Both the position numbers and the translations under genes were made by a program. Under the pieces are notes generated by a model. The model was not told where the DNA came from, did not search any database, and saw nothing but the letters and a program-made list of their open reading frames with translations. 64,000 nt of DNA from Agreia sp. PsM10 (GTDB lineage: Bacteria; Actinomycetota; Actinomycetes; Actinomycetales; Microbacteriaceae), in the NCBI RefSeq assembly GCF_030433855.1, contig NZ_JARUXC010000007.1:144578-208577 (forward strand), written 5' to 3'. Positions 17,106 to 25,627 of the stretch are shown here, piece after piece. The first letter of the stretch is position 1, and the number at the start of each line of letters is the position of its first letter.

Positions 17106-17870
17106 ATGGCGCTGCAACAAGAACAGCCGCTTCCGGCGGACCTCTTTATGGACCTCGATCGATCCGGCCCGGTTCCGCTGTACCACCAGATTGCTACGCG
17201 CCTCGAACGCGCCATCCTCGATGAGACCCTCCCCGCCGGCTCACGCCTCGAAAACGAGGTATCACTGGGCAATCGCCTCGGAATGTCCAGACCGACGATT
17301 CGGCGCGCTATTCAGGATCTCGTCGACAAGGGCCTCCTGGTGCGTCGGCGCGGAATCGGTACCCAGGTCGTGCACGGACGAGTCACACGGAACGTCGAAC
17401 TGACCAGCCTTTTCGAAGACCTGGCCAGGTCCGGGCAGAAGCCCGAGACGCAGGTTCTCGATTCCTCGATCGGTGTCGCCGATGAGAAGGCAGCCGAGGC
17501 CCTCGGCGTGGAAGTCGGGTCGCCCGTCGTGCATATCTCCCGGCTCCGGTCGGCTGACGGGGTCCCCCTCGCCGTGCTCGACAACATCCTCCCGGCAGAA
17601 TTCATCGACCTCGACCTGGCCGCTCTCGACGCGCACGGACTGTATCAACTGCTCCGCGCACGCGGTGTTGCCATGCGCGTGGCGAAGCAGCGCATCGGGG
17701 CGCGCGCGGCGACCACGAAGGAAGCGGAGCTTCTGGATCTGCGCAAAGGCGCCGCTGTTCTCACGATGACGAGGACGGCCTTCGACAATTCCGGACGCGC
17801 GGTCGAATACGGCCAGCACTGCTACCGCCCCGACCTCTACTCCTTCGAGATCACGCTCGTCGACAGATAG
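17106..17870 (+). CDS. iolR: GntR family regulator (IolR-like, UTRA domain)
   Basis: A 254-residue GntR/HutC-type regulator. The winged helix runs from PLYHQIATRLERAILDETLP through NEVSLGNRLGMSRPTIRRAI to the wing VDKGLLVRRRGIGTQV. The C-terminal UTRA-like effector domain includes GSPVVHISRLRSADGVPLAV, YQLLRARGV and a closing YGQHCYRPDLYSFEI. It lies between the two halves of the inositol gene set, and IolR-type sites occur in its own promoter and in those of iolC, iolE/iolT and the importer. It is therefore the likely repressor of the region, relieved by an inositol catabolite. The name rests on context and motif, not on a database match. Confidence 0.82.
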   Translation: MALQQEQPLPADLFMDLDRSGPVPLYHQIATRLERAILDETLPAGSRLENEVSLGNRLGMSRPTIRRAIQDLVDKGLLVRRRGIGTQVVHGRVTRNVELTSLFEDLARSGQKPETQVLDSSIGVADEKAAEALGVEVGSPVVHISRLRSADGVPLAVLDNILPAEFIDLDLAALDAHGLYQLLRARGVAMRVAKQRIGARAATTKEAELLDLRKGAAVLTMTRTAFDNSGRAVEYGQHCYRPDLYSFEITLVDR

Positions 17871-17871
17871 G

Positions 17872-19770
17872 TCATCCCAGCAGGGGGCGTTGGCGGGTCC
17901 TCTGCTCCTCGTAGGCTCGGCGGGAGATAGTCGTGGTCTCGAGAGCAGACACCTCGGCGACCGGCACATCCCACCAGCCCCCGCCGTCGGGAGCGTACGA
18001 CAGTGGGTCGCTGTTGACATGGATGAGGGTCGTCGTTGGCGACGCCTTCGCAACAGCCATCGCCGCCTTGAGGTCGGCGATCGCGTCAGGACCCGGGGCG
18101 ACTTCGATCGTCTCCACGCCATAGCTTCGTGCGTTCGCCGCAAGGTCGATCGGCAGAATCCGCTCTCCCTGGAAGCCCCCTTCGCGATCCTGGTACCGGT
18201 ACAGGGTGCCGAATCGCTCGGAACCTATGGTCTCGGACAGGTGACCGATCGAAGCGTAGCCGTGATTCTGGATGAGCACCACGATCACCTTGATGCCCTC
18301 GGCGACGGCCGTGACGAGCTCAGTGTGGAGCATCAGATAGGAGCCGTCGCCGACCATGATGATGGCGTCGCGGTCGGGCGAAGCGCGGCGCACTCCCAAC
18401 CCGCCAGCGATCTCGTAGCCCATGCAGGAGAAGGCGTACTCGACGTGATAGCCGAGGCTGTCCCGAACTCGCCACAACTTGTGCAGGTCGCCCGGCAATG
18501 AGCCAGCGGCCTGAACGATGACGTCTCGGGGATCGGTAGACGACTGGACGACCCCGATGATCTCGGCCTGACCCGGGACGGCCCGGCCCGATGGTGCGAG
18601 AGCCGCGTCGACCGTCGCATCCCACACCAACTTCTCCCGCGTCGCAGTGTTGGCCCATTCATCGGGCACCCGATAGTCGTCGAGTGCACGCGTCAGCGCG
18701 ATCAGCGCCTCTCTCGCGTCGGCGATCACCGGCAGCTGCGAGCCGTGCTTGTACGCGTCGAACGAGGCCACGTTGATGTTCACGAACCTCACCCCGGGCG
18801 TCTGGAACGCCGTACGGCTGGCGGTCGTGAAGTCGGAGTACCGGGTGCCGATGCCGATGACCACGTCCGCCTGTTCCGCAAGTCGGTTCGCCGCTGTGGA
18901 GCCGGTCGCTCCGATGCCACCCAGATACTGCGGGTGATCCCAGAGCAGAGCGCCTCCCCCCGCCTGGGTCGTGCCGACAGGAATTCCGGTCGCTTCGACC
19001 AGAGCCCTCAGCGCATCCTCGGCCCCGCTGTAGATCACGCCGCCCCCGGCGACGATGATGGGGTTCTTCGCTGCGCGGATAGCAGCGACAGCCCGGGCGA
19101 GGGGGCCGGCCTCGGGCGTCGGACGTCTGATGTGCCACTCACGAGGGGCGAGGAATTCGAGGGGCACGTCGATGCTCTCGGCCTGCACATCCTCCGGCAA
19201 CGCGATCGTGACCGCGCCGGTCTCTGCCGGATCGGTGAGAACACGCATTGCAGCGAGAGCAATGGAGAAGAGCTTCTCGGGCCGATCGACTCGATCGAAG
19301 AAGCGGGAGAGAGGCCTGAATGCGTCCGTGACCTGGAGCGATGTGTCGTGCGGGAGCTCGATCTGTTGGAGAACCGGATCGGCGACCCGCGTCGCGAAGG
19401 TGTCGCTCGGCAGAAGCAGTGCCGGCAGCCGGTTGGTTGTCGCGAGGGCCGCGCCGGTCAGCATGTTGGCGGCGCCCGGCCCGACGGATGCCGCGCTCGC
19501 GTATGTGCCCCGGCGCCGACGCATCCGGGCGTAGCCCACCGACTGGTGCACCATCGCCTGCTCGTTGCGGGCCTGGTGGTACGGCATCAGCCCGGGCCGC
19601 TCCGCTTCGATCTGCTTCAGGGCCTGGCCGATTCCCGCGACGTTGCCGTGCCCGAAGATTCCGAAGGTTCCGGCGATGGTGCGTTCGCGGATATCACCGT
19701 CGACGGTCCACTGGTTGGCGAGGAACTCGATCAGAGCCTGAGCCACCGTCATCTGCTTCGTCGTACTCAT
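17872..19770 (-). CDS. iolD: 3D-(3,5/4)-trihydroxycyclohexane-1,2-dione hydrolase
   Basis: A 632-residue thiamine-diphosphate enzyme of the acetolactate-synthase fold, the normal length for IolD. It carries the three ThDP-family domains: an N-terminal Pyr domain with GIFGHGNVAGIGQAL and the activating glutamate in this region, a central domain with NPIIVAGGGVIYSGAEDALR, and the C-terminal PP domain with the ThDP/Mg motif beginning IIMVGDGSYLMLHTELV and ending in QNHGYASIG. It opens the inositol-derived ring to 5-deoxy-D-glucuronic acid. Last gene of the iolC operon; its ATG overlaps the iolB stop by four bases. It converges tail to tail with gntR, one base apart and without a visible terminator. 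Confidence 0.93.
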   Translation of the reverse strand: MSTTKQMTVAQALIEFLANQWTVDGDIRERTIAGTFGIFGHGNVAGIGQALKQIEAERPGLMPYHQARNEQAMVHQSVGYARMRRRRGTYASAASVGPGAANMLTGAALATTNRLPALLLPSDTFATRVADPVLQQIELPHDTSLQVTDAFRPLSRFFDRVDRPEKLFSIALAAMRVLTDPAETGAVTIALPEDVQAESIDVPLEFLAPREWHIRRPTPEAGPLARAVAAIRAAKNPIIVAGGGVIYSGAEDALRALVEATGIPVGTTQAGGGALLWDHPQYLGGIGATGSTAANRLAEQADVVIGIGTRYSDFTTASRTAFQTPGVRFVNINVASFDAYKHGSQLPVIADAREALIALTRALDDYRVPDEWANTATREKLVWDATVDAALAPSGRAVPGQAEIIGVVQSSTDPRDVIVQAAGSLPGDLHKLWRVRDSLGYHVEYAFSCMGYEIAGGLGVRRASPDRDAIIMVGDGSYLMLHTELVTAVAEGIKVIVVLIQNHGYASIGHLSETIGSERFGTLYRYQDREGGFQGERILPIDLAANARSYGVETIEVAPGPDAIADLKAAMAVAKASPTTTLIHVNSDPLSYAPDGGGWWDVPVAEVSALETTTISRRAYEEQRTRQRPLLG

Positions 19771-20690
19771 GCGTGCGTGCTTCCTTCACTGGTCGAGCGG
19801 GTGTAGGGCAATCGGGCGTCGATGTCCTGGTCGTTCCAGGTCTCGCGGATCCAGCCATGGGCCGGGTGGTCGCTGATCAGCCAGGCACGCTCGTCGCCCG
19901 GTCCGGCCATGACGTTGAGGTAGTAGAGGTCGTATCCCGGGGCCGCGATGGCGGGTCCGTGATATCCGAACGGAACCAGGGCGATGTCGCCGGTGCGGAC
20001 CGGCGAGTCTATGGCGATCTCCCCGGCGGGCGACGACGATGTACTGAAGAAGCCGAACGGCTCGGCGTTCGCGGGGGCGTGAAGCCCTCGACTGACGGCC
20101 GATTCGAAGTAGTAGATCTCTTCCAGACGGGACTCGTGGCCGGGAACGTCCTCATCGTGCTTGTGAGCGGGATAGCTGGACCAGTTCTCGGCCGGAGTGA
20201 TGACTTCGCACACGATGAGACGATCGGCTTCGAGCTCGCCGGGTAGGCCGAAGTTGTGCACCTGGCGACTCGACCGTCCGGCTCCGCGGAGTTCGACGGA
20301 GACCTCGTCTCGGCGGATATGGCGACTGGGGTGCACCGACGTGGAGGGCGCTTCAGCGATCGCGACGCGACCGACCCCCGACACTGTCGCCGAGGACACG
20401 GTCGAGAGGTAGAGCACATCGGTCGGACCGTCGAAGACGGAGGCCCGGCCCTCCAGGCGACTCACGATGGCCGGGCCGGCGCCCTGATGCTGCACGGTGA
20501 AGCCGCCCGACAGGGGCACGACGATGCGCTCCAGCCCCTCGGCCGGGAGATCCAGTTCATCTCCCTCTCGAAGGTCGGCTACCCGGAGTCCGGTGTGTTT
20601 CCATCCGGGAAGGCTGCTGTCGACGACAGATTCCCATTCTTCTTCTCGGAGATCCCCTCGGGGAAACATCCACTCGTTGCGCCGTTGCAT
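19767..20690 (-). CDS. iolB: 5-deoxy-glucuronate isomerase
   Basis: A 307-residue bicupin of the IolB family. The metal-binding cupin segment is visible as SSYPAHKHDEDVPGHESRLEE followed by YYFE, with the His/His/Glu pattern. The C-terminal FGYHGPAIAAPGYDLYYLNV and the final WIRETWNDQDID are typical family endings. It converts 5-deoxy-D-glucuronate to 5-dehydro-2-deoxy-D-gluconate. The ATG at 20690 follows AAGGTC; the longer open frame upstream lies inside iolA in another frame. Overlaps iolD and follows iolA by 35 bases. Confidence 0.93.
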   Translation of the reverse strand: MQRRNEWMFPRGDLREEEWESVVDSSLPGWKHTGLRVADLREGDELDLPAEGLERIVVPLSGGFTVQHQGAGPAIVSRLEGRASVFDGPTDVLYLSTVSSATVSGVGRVAIAEAPSTSVHPSRHIRRDEVSVELRGAGRSSRQVHNFGLPGELEADRLIVCEVITPAENWSSYPAHKHDEDVPGHESRLEEIYYFESAVSRGLHAPANAEPFGFFSTSSSPAGEIAIDSPVRTGDIALVPFGYHGPAIAAPGYDLYYLNVMAGPGDERAWLISDHPAHGWIRETWNDQDIDARLPYTRSTSEGSTHA

Positions 20691-20725
20691 GTGTGACCTT
20701 CTGTCGTCGAGCCGGGCGTGCCTTG

Positions 20726-22249
20726 TCAGTTCTGGGGGAAGCCCAGGTTGATGCCGCCGTGCGAGGGGTCGAGCCAACGGCTCGTGATCGCCTTCTGCTG
20801 AGTGAAGAATCGCACACCCTCGGCGCCGTGGGCCTTGGTGTCGCCGAAGAGGGAGGACTTCCACCCTCCGAAGGAGAACGTCGCGACCGGCACCGGGATC
20901 GGCACGTTGATTCCGATCATGCCGACCTCGACCTCGTTCTGGAAGCGCCGGGCAGCACCTCCGTCGTTGGTGAAGATGGCCGTGCCGTTTCCGAATGCGC
21001 CGCTGTTGATCAGGCTCACGCCCTCCTCGTAGGACGCGACGCGCACGATGGAGAGGACAGGCCCGAAGATCTCTTCGGTGTAGGCACGGGATGTCGTCGG
21101 CACGTTGTCGAGGAGCGTCGGGCCGAGCCAGAATCCGTCGGCCGCTCCGTCGACGTCGATGCCGCGCCCGTCGATCACCACGTCGGCGCCGTCTTCTTCT
21201 GCGATGGCGATGTACGAGGCGACCTTGTCGCGATGCTGCTCCGTGACGAGCGGTCCCATGTCGCAACCCCGGCGACCATCACCGATGCGCAGCTTCGCGG
21301 CCCGTTCCTGGATCTTGGTGATGAGCTCGTCGGCGACCGGCTCGACGGCGACGACCACGGAGATGGCCATGCAGCGCTCGCCGGCCGACCCGAATCCGGC
21401 GTTGATCGCGGAGTCGGCCACGAGGTCGAGGTCTGCGTCGGGAAGAACCAGCATGTGGTTCTTCGCGCCGCCCAGCGCCTGCACACGCTTGCCGTGCTTG
21501 GTGCCCGTCTCGTAGACATACTGGGCGATCGGAGTGGATCCGACGAAGGAGATGGACCGGACATCGGGGTGGGTCAGGAGACCGTCCACAGCCTCCTTGT
21601 CGCCGTTCAGAACCGTGAAAACGCCGTCGGGCAGGCCGGCCTCTTTCCACAGCGCGGCCATCCAGATCGCAGCGGACGGGTCTTTCTCGCTCGGCTTGAG
21701 AATGACGGTGTTGCCTGCCGCGATCGCGATCGGGAAGAACCACATCGGCACCATCGCAGGGAAGTTGAACGGAGAGATGATGCCGACGACGCCGAGGGGC
21801 TGCTTGGTGGAATAGACATCGACGCCGGTGGAGACCTGTTCGGAGTACTCGCCCTTCAGGTGGTGCGCGAGGCCGGTAGCGAATTCGACGACCTCCTGAC
21901 CGCGGGTGATCTCGCCGAGAGCGTCGGAGAGGACCTTGCCGTGTTCGGAGGTGATGATCTCGGCGAGGTCGCCCTTCTTCGCTTCGAGCAGCTCACGGAA
22001 CCTGAAGAGGATCGCCTGCCGCTTGGTCAGGGAGAGATCACGCCACGCCGGGAAGGCCGCTTTGGCAGAGGCGACGGCCGCGGCGATCTCGTCCTGGTTC
22101 GCGAGGCCGACCTCTTTCGTGACGACCCCGAGAGCCGGGTCGTAGACGGGCGCAGTCCGTCCCGAGGCGGCGGGCGCCTCCCTGCCATCGATCCAGTGCG
22201 GGACCGTCGTGACGGCGGAGGGGGCTTCGATTCCAATGGTTTCGGACAT
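20726..22249 (-). CDS. iolA: CoA-acylating methylmalonate-semialdehyde dehydrogenase
   Basis: A 507-residue aldehyde dehydrogenase of the MmsA/IolA subgroup. It shows VGIISPFNFPAMVPMWFFPI, VILKPSEKDPSAA, SFVGSTPIAQYVYETG, and the active-site cysteine in GFGSAGERCMAISVV. The closing GMIGINVPIPVPVATFSFGG is the MmsA-type signature. It oxidises malonate semialdehyde (or methylmalonate semialdehyde) with CoA and NAD to acetyl-CoA (propionyl-CoA) and CO2. The start at ATG 22249 has AAGGAA upstream. Third gene of the iol operon. Confidence 0.92.
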   Translation of the reverse strand: MSETIGIEAPSAVTTVPHWIDGREAPAASGRTAPVYDPALGVVTKEVGLANQDEIAAAVASAKAAFPAWRDLSLTKRQAILFRFRELLEAKKGDLAEIITSEHGKVLSDALGEITRGQEVVEFATGLAHHLKGEYSEQVSTGVDVYSTKQPLGVVGIISPFNFPAMVPMWFFPIAIAAGNTVILKPSEKDPSAAIWMAALWKEAGLPDGVFTVLNGDKEAVDGLLTHPDVRSISFVGSTPIAQYVYETGTKHGKRVQALGGAKNHMLVLPDADLDLVADSAINAGFGSAGERCMAISVVVAVEPVADELITKIQERAAKLRIGDGRRGCDMGPLVTEQHRDKVASYIAIAEEDGADVVIDGRGIDVDGAADGFWLGPTLLDNVPTTSRAYTEEIFGPVLSIVRVASYEEGVSLINSGAFGNGTAIFTNDGGAARRFQNEVEVGMIGINVPIPVPVATFSFGGWKSSLFGDTKAHGAEGVRFFTQQKAITSRWLDPSHGGINLGFPQN

Positions 22250-22326
22250 GGTTCCTTCTTCTCTGGTCAGGTGTGGATGCCGGGGGTCGGGCTGGGCGAA
22301 TCGGGTTCGCCTGGCGAATCGGGTTC

Positions 22327-23244
22327 TCAGGCGGAGGTGCCGTGCACGAGGGCCGCGGCGGTGTCGACGGCCGATGCGACATCTCCGTCGGCCGGGTAGA
22401 TGAGGGTGCGACCGACGACGAGTCCGCGCACACCGGGCAGGGCGAGCGCCCTCTGCCACGTCGCGTAGGTGGCCTCCGGGCTGCCCTGCGGGTCGCCCCC
22501 GAGGAGGAGCGTGGGCATTGTGGTCGATGCCATCACACGCTCCATGTCGTCGACGACGGGCAGTTTCATCCAGGTGTAGGCCGAGGATGACCCGAGGCCT
22601 GCAGCAATCGCGATCGAGGTGATGACGGCATCCGGACTGAGGTCGTTGACGATCGAGCCGTCGACCCACTTGCTGAGAAAGGGCTCGAGCATGATCGGCA
22701 CGTGAGCGGCCGCGGCAGCCGTGACGGCGCGGGCGTTCGCTTCGATGGTCGCGACGGATCCCGCATCAGAGAGGTTGATGCGCAGAAGCGTCTTGGCGAA
22801 GTCGAGTCCGTCGCGCACGATGCTGTCGATGTCGTAGCCGGTGAAGCGGTCATCCATTTCGAAAGAGGCCCCCTTCAGCCCGCCGCGATTCATCGACCCC
22901 ACGACGACCCTGTCGTCGAGCAGACCGAGGAGTGCGAGATCGTCGATGATGTCGGGTGTCCCGAGCACGCCGTCGACCCCGGGACGCGACAGCGCCGTGG
23001 CGAGACGGCCGAGCAGATCGTATCGGTCGGCCATAGCCATGGCATCGTTCCGGACCCCGAGCGCACCCCGGGCCGGATGATCGGCTGCGACGATGAACAG
23101 ACGGCTGTTGCCGCCCAGGAGAGGACGTCGCCGGCGCGTCGCGAGTGCCTGCGCGACGGCGGCGGGGTCTTCGGCGCGCAGCAGCCGGAGCCGGTCGAAG
23201 GCTCCGTTCAGATCGCCGGCCCGGAGTGCCTCAGATGGTGACAT
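22327..23244 (-). CDS. Cgl0158-family TIM-barrel protein, probable DKG-phosphate aldolase
   Basis: A 305-residue (beta/alpha)8 barrel protein that I recognise as the family labelled Cgl0158 in corynebacterial inositol operons, related to LacD/DeoC-type aldolases. Visible features: RLFIVAADHPARGALG, GVDGVLGTPDIIDDLALLG, a conserved AYTWMKLPVVDDMERVM carrying a lysine where class I aldolases keep the Schiff base, and PTLLLGGDP. It overlaps the iolC stop by 14 bases and precedes iolA, exactly where an aldolase is needed to split 2-deoxy-5-keto-gluconate-6-phosphate. No IolJ-type class II aldolase is in the window, so this is the best candidate for that step. The activity is inferred. Confidence 0.8.
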   Translation of the reverse strand: MSPSEALRAGDLNGAFDRLRLLRAEDPAAVAQALATRRRRPLLGGNSRLFIVAADHPARGALGVRNDAMAMADRYDLLGRLATALSRPGVDGVLGTPDIIDDLALLGLLDDRVVVGSMNRGGLKGASFEMDDRFTGYDIDSIVRDGLDFAKTLLRINLSDAGSVATIEANARAVTAAAAAHVPIMLEPFLSKWVDGSIVNDLSPDAVITSIAIAAGLGSSSAYTWMKLPVVDDMERVMASTTMPTLLLGGDPQGSPEATYATWQRALALPGVRGLVVGRTLIYPADGDVASAVDTAAALVHGTSA

Positions 23245-24199
23245 CGGTGCGCTCTTTCAGAAATGACTCGACCTCGTCTGACGTGGGCATGGCCGTCGAG
23301 CACTCGCGCCGTGACGCGACGATGGCACCCGCGACATTGGCGAATCGAAGGATGCGCTCGAGATCCCAGCCTTCGAGCAGTCCATGGGTGAGCGCGCCCC
23401 CGAAGCTGTCGCCCGCACCGAGGCCGTTCACGACCTCGACCGGGAACGGCTCAACCTCGACCGTCTCGGACCGGGTTTTGGCGAGGACCCCGCGCGGGCC
23501 CTGCTTCACGATCGCGAGTTCGACCCCTCGTTCCAGCAGAGCATCTGCGGCGCGGTGCGGATCGGTCTCACCAACGGCGACCTCGCACTCGTCTCGGTTG
23601 CCGACGGCGACGGTCACCCACTCGAGCGCCTTCGCCACCTCACGATGCGCCTGCTCCGGCGAGTTCCAGAACATGGGACGGTAGTCGAGATCGAGCACGG
23701 TGAGCGGCTTTCGCTCGCGCGCCTGCCAAGCAGCGAAATGCGCAGAGCGGCTTGGCTCCTCGCTGAGGCCTGTGACGGTCGACCAGTAGACCTTCGCACG
23801 GCGGATGGCGTCGAGGTCGAGCGACTGGATGGTGATCGCCAGGTCGGGCGCCTTGGGTTTGCGGTAGAAGTACAGCGGAAAGTCGTCTGGCGGGAAGATC
23901 TCGCAGAACGTGACGGGGGTCGCCAGCCCGATATCCATGCCGATGAACTCGTCGGAGACTCCGAGCCTGCCCAGCTCGCGCTTTACGTAGCGCCCGAAGG
24001 GATCGTCACCTGTTCGCGAGATAAGAGCTGCCGAACGTCCGTGCCGAGCAGCCGCGACGGCAACGTTCGCCGCGCTGCCACCGAGGTACTTTTTAAACGT
24101 TTCGACGTCTTCGAGGCCGACTCCGTCTTGCAGCGGGTAGATGTCGACGCCGGCGCGGCCGATCGTCAGCACGTCGTAGGTCGTGGATGAGGGGGTCAT
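23231..24199 (-). CDS. iolC: 5-dehydro-2-deoxygluconokinase
   Basis: A 322-residue PfkB/ribokinase-family sugar kinase of the IolC type. The N-terminal TIGRAGVDIYPLQ and KYLGGSAANVAVAAARHG form the substrate-side motif. The catalytic Asp and anion hole lie in VNGLGAGDSFGGALTHG near residue 265. It phosphorylates 5-dehydro-2-deoxy-D-gluconate at O6. First gene of the operon iolC - aldolase - iolA - iolB - iolD. The ATG at 24199 is chosen by the N-terminal family pattern, although the ribosome site is weak. Its promoter region carries an exact IolR-type site and a 17-base palindrome at 24273-24310. Confidence 0.92.
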   Translation of the reverse strand: MTPSSTTYDVLTIGRAGVDIYPLQDGVGLEDVETFKKYLGGSAANVAVAAARHGRSAALISRTGDDPFGRYVKRELGRLGVSDEFIGMDIGLATPVTFCEIFPPDDFPLYFYRKPKAPDLAITIQSLDLDAIRRAKVYWSTVTGLSEEPSRSAHFAAWQARERKPLTVLDLDYRPMFWNSPEQAHREVAKALEWVTVAVGNRDECEVAVGETDPHRAADALLERGVELAIVKQGPRGVLAKTRSETVEVEPFPVEVVNGLGAGDSFGGALTHGLLEGWDLERILRFANVAGAIVASRRECSTAMPTSDEVESFLKERTDVTI

Positions 24200-24272
24200 A
24201 CGGCTCTGTACAACTTTCTGCAGGATCTGTGCCGAAACAGCACCAACGAGGATGAGGACGGGCAACGCTTTT

Positions 24273-24310
24273 TTCTATGATACATAGAATGTCCTGACAA
24301 GAGAACATAA
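24273..24310. promoter_or_regulatory. iolC-operon control region: palindrome plus IolR-type site
   Basis: TTCTATGATACATAGAA (24273-24289) is a perfect inverted repeat. It abuts ATGTCCTGACAAGAGAAC, whose TGTCCTGACA (24290-24299) exactly fits the remembered IolR consensus KGWCHTRACA. On the minus strand TTGTCA at this site can serve as a -35 with TAGAAA 17 bases on, so binding would block the iolC promoter. Confidence 0.65.
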
Positions 24311-24440
24311 CCGCAAAAACGGCCCAGTTTTCAGCCATTCAAGCCCTGACTGACCCCAGCAGGGCCATGGTTCACAGCGAGGTCGGATTCTAGGCTCGTC
24401 TCAGCGCCGCAAGCGCTGCCAGCCGACAGGAAGGCCTCCC

Positions 24441-25256
24441 GTGTCCGACGAGCCATCAGTGATCCGAGACGTCGAGTATGGAGTCGTGGGCTCGACCCCT
24501 CTTCTGCTCGACGTGTACGACAGGAGCATCTCCGACGACGCCGATCGTGCGCGCGCAGCCATCGTGCTGATCCACGGCGGCGGCTGGTTTCGTGGCGACA
24601 AGAGCAAAGAACTGTCGCTGGCGACGATGCTCGTCGACGCCGGCTACATCGTCTTCGCGCCGAACTATCGCGAGGCGCCGGATGCCACGTTCCCAGCCAG
24701 CAGAGACGACGTGCAGGCCGCAGCGCAGTGGGCTCTCGCATCGGACTGGTCGTTCGATCGCAGCAAGCTGGCGTTCTTCGGCGGGTCGGCGGGCGGCAAT
24801 CTCGTCGTGGAGGCGAGCATCGCCACGGGCCGCCCCGCCGTCAGCTGGTCGGGGATGTTCGATCTTCTGGGCATCGTGGAGGCGACGGACGACCTGCCGG
24901 CGACACCGACCTCGCAAGACCTGAACGCGATGAAGAGTGCCGACATCAACCAGACCGGCCGGAACGACGCGTTCCTGCGCTGGACCATCCTGAACGAGGT
25001 GGGAGGCGACCGCAGTCTGCTCGCAGCCGCGTCGACCACACGCCACGTATCGGCTCAGGGCGGCCCGGTCTTTCTCGCGAACTCACTCGCCGAGTTCGTG
25101 CCGGTCGACGATGCCCGCGCGATGCAGGCGGCGCTGTCGGATGCGGGCATCGCCACCACGCTGCAGCTGATCCCGGGCACCCATCATGCCGAGGGGTATA
25201 CGGCCGCGGCGATCGGCCCGTCCCTCGCTTTTCTCCAGGGCGTGTTCTCGGCATGA
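24441..25256 (+). CDS. Alpha/beta-hydrolase (esterase/lipase-like)
   Basis: A 271-residue alpha/beta-hydrolase of the HSL/esterase type. AIVLIHGGGWFRGDKS gives the HGGGW oxyanion hole, KLAFFGGSAGGNLVVE holds the nucleophile serine in the GGSAGG elbow, and GTHHAEGY near the C-terminus supplies the catalytic histidine. It starts at GTG with AGGAAGG upstream. It is the first gene of a three-gene run with a VOC protein and a membrane protein, each overlapping the next by several bases. No signal peptide, so probably cytoplasmic. Substrate unknown; short-chain esters are a guess from the family. Confidence 0.8.
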   Translation: MSDEPSVIRDVEYGVVGSTPLLLDVYDRSISDDADRARAAIVLIHGGGWFRGDKSKELSLATMLVDAGYIVFAPNYREAPDATFPASRDDVQAAAQWALASDWSFDRSKLAFFGGSAGGNLVVEASIATGRPAVSWSGMFDLLGIVEATDDLPATPTSQDLNAMKSADINQTGRNDAFLRWTILNEVGGDRSLLAAASTTRHVSAQGGPVFLANSLAEFVPVDDARAMQAALSDAGIATTLQLIPGTHHAEGYTAAAIGPSLAFLQGVFSA

Positions 25257-25627
25257 CCGGCGTCGAGTTCGCCGGCGTCGGGAACGTCTTCTATTTCGTC
25301 GACGACCTCGACGCTGCCGTCGAATGGTATTCGGAGCGGCTGCAGCGGCAGCCCGTGGTGCGCGGCGGGGCGCTCGTGGCATTCGATCTCGACGGCACGA
25401 GGCTGACCCTCCATGGGAAAGACGAGTTCAACTCCCCTGGGCCGTCGGGAACCAGCCCGTATTGGACCGTCGTCGATGTGGATGCGTTCGTCGAGGAGTG
25501 GACCGCGCATGGCGCCGTGGCCCACCGCGGGCCGAAAACCGTCTTCACCGGAGAGCGGCTGTGTCAGCTGCTCGACCCGTTCGGCAATCTGTTCTCCGTG
25601 CGGCAAGAGGTCGCCGATCATGACTGA
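25253..25627 (+). CDS. VOC (glyoxalase/dioxygenase-fold) protein
   Basis: A 124-residue protein of the vicinal-oxygen-chelate fold: two beta-alpha-beta-beta-beta repeats starting with VGNVFYFVDDLDAAVEWYSE and resuming at YWTVVDVDAFVEEW, ending with LCQLLDPFGNLFSVRQE as in glyoxalase/bleomycin-resistance-like proteins. Its ATG overlaps the esterase stop by four bases, and its own stop overlaps the next gene, so the three are translationally coupled. The fold does not fix the reaction. Confidence 0.8.
   Translation: MTGVEFAGVGNVFYFVDDLDAAVEWYSERLQRQPVVRGGALVAFDLDGTRLTLHGKDEFNSPGPSGTSPYWTVVDVDAFVEEWTAHGAVAHRGPKTVFTGERLCQLLDPFGNLFSVRQEVADHD

Noticed and set aside
20726..22669. Longer iolA with an upstream extension
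   Set aside because: The added residues lie in another frame of the aldolase gene and are not aldehyde-dehydrogenase-like; the ATG at 22249 has a good ribosome site.
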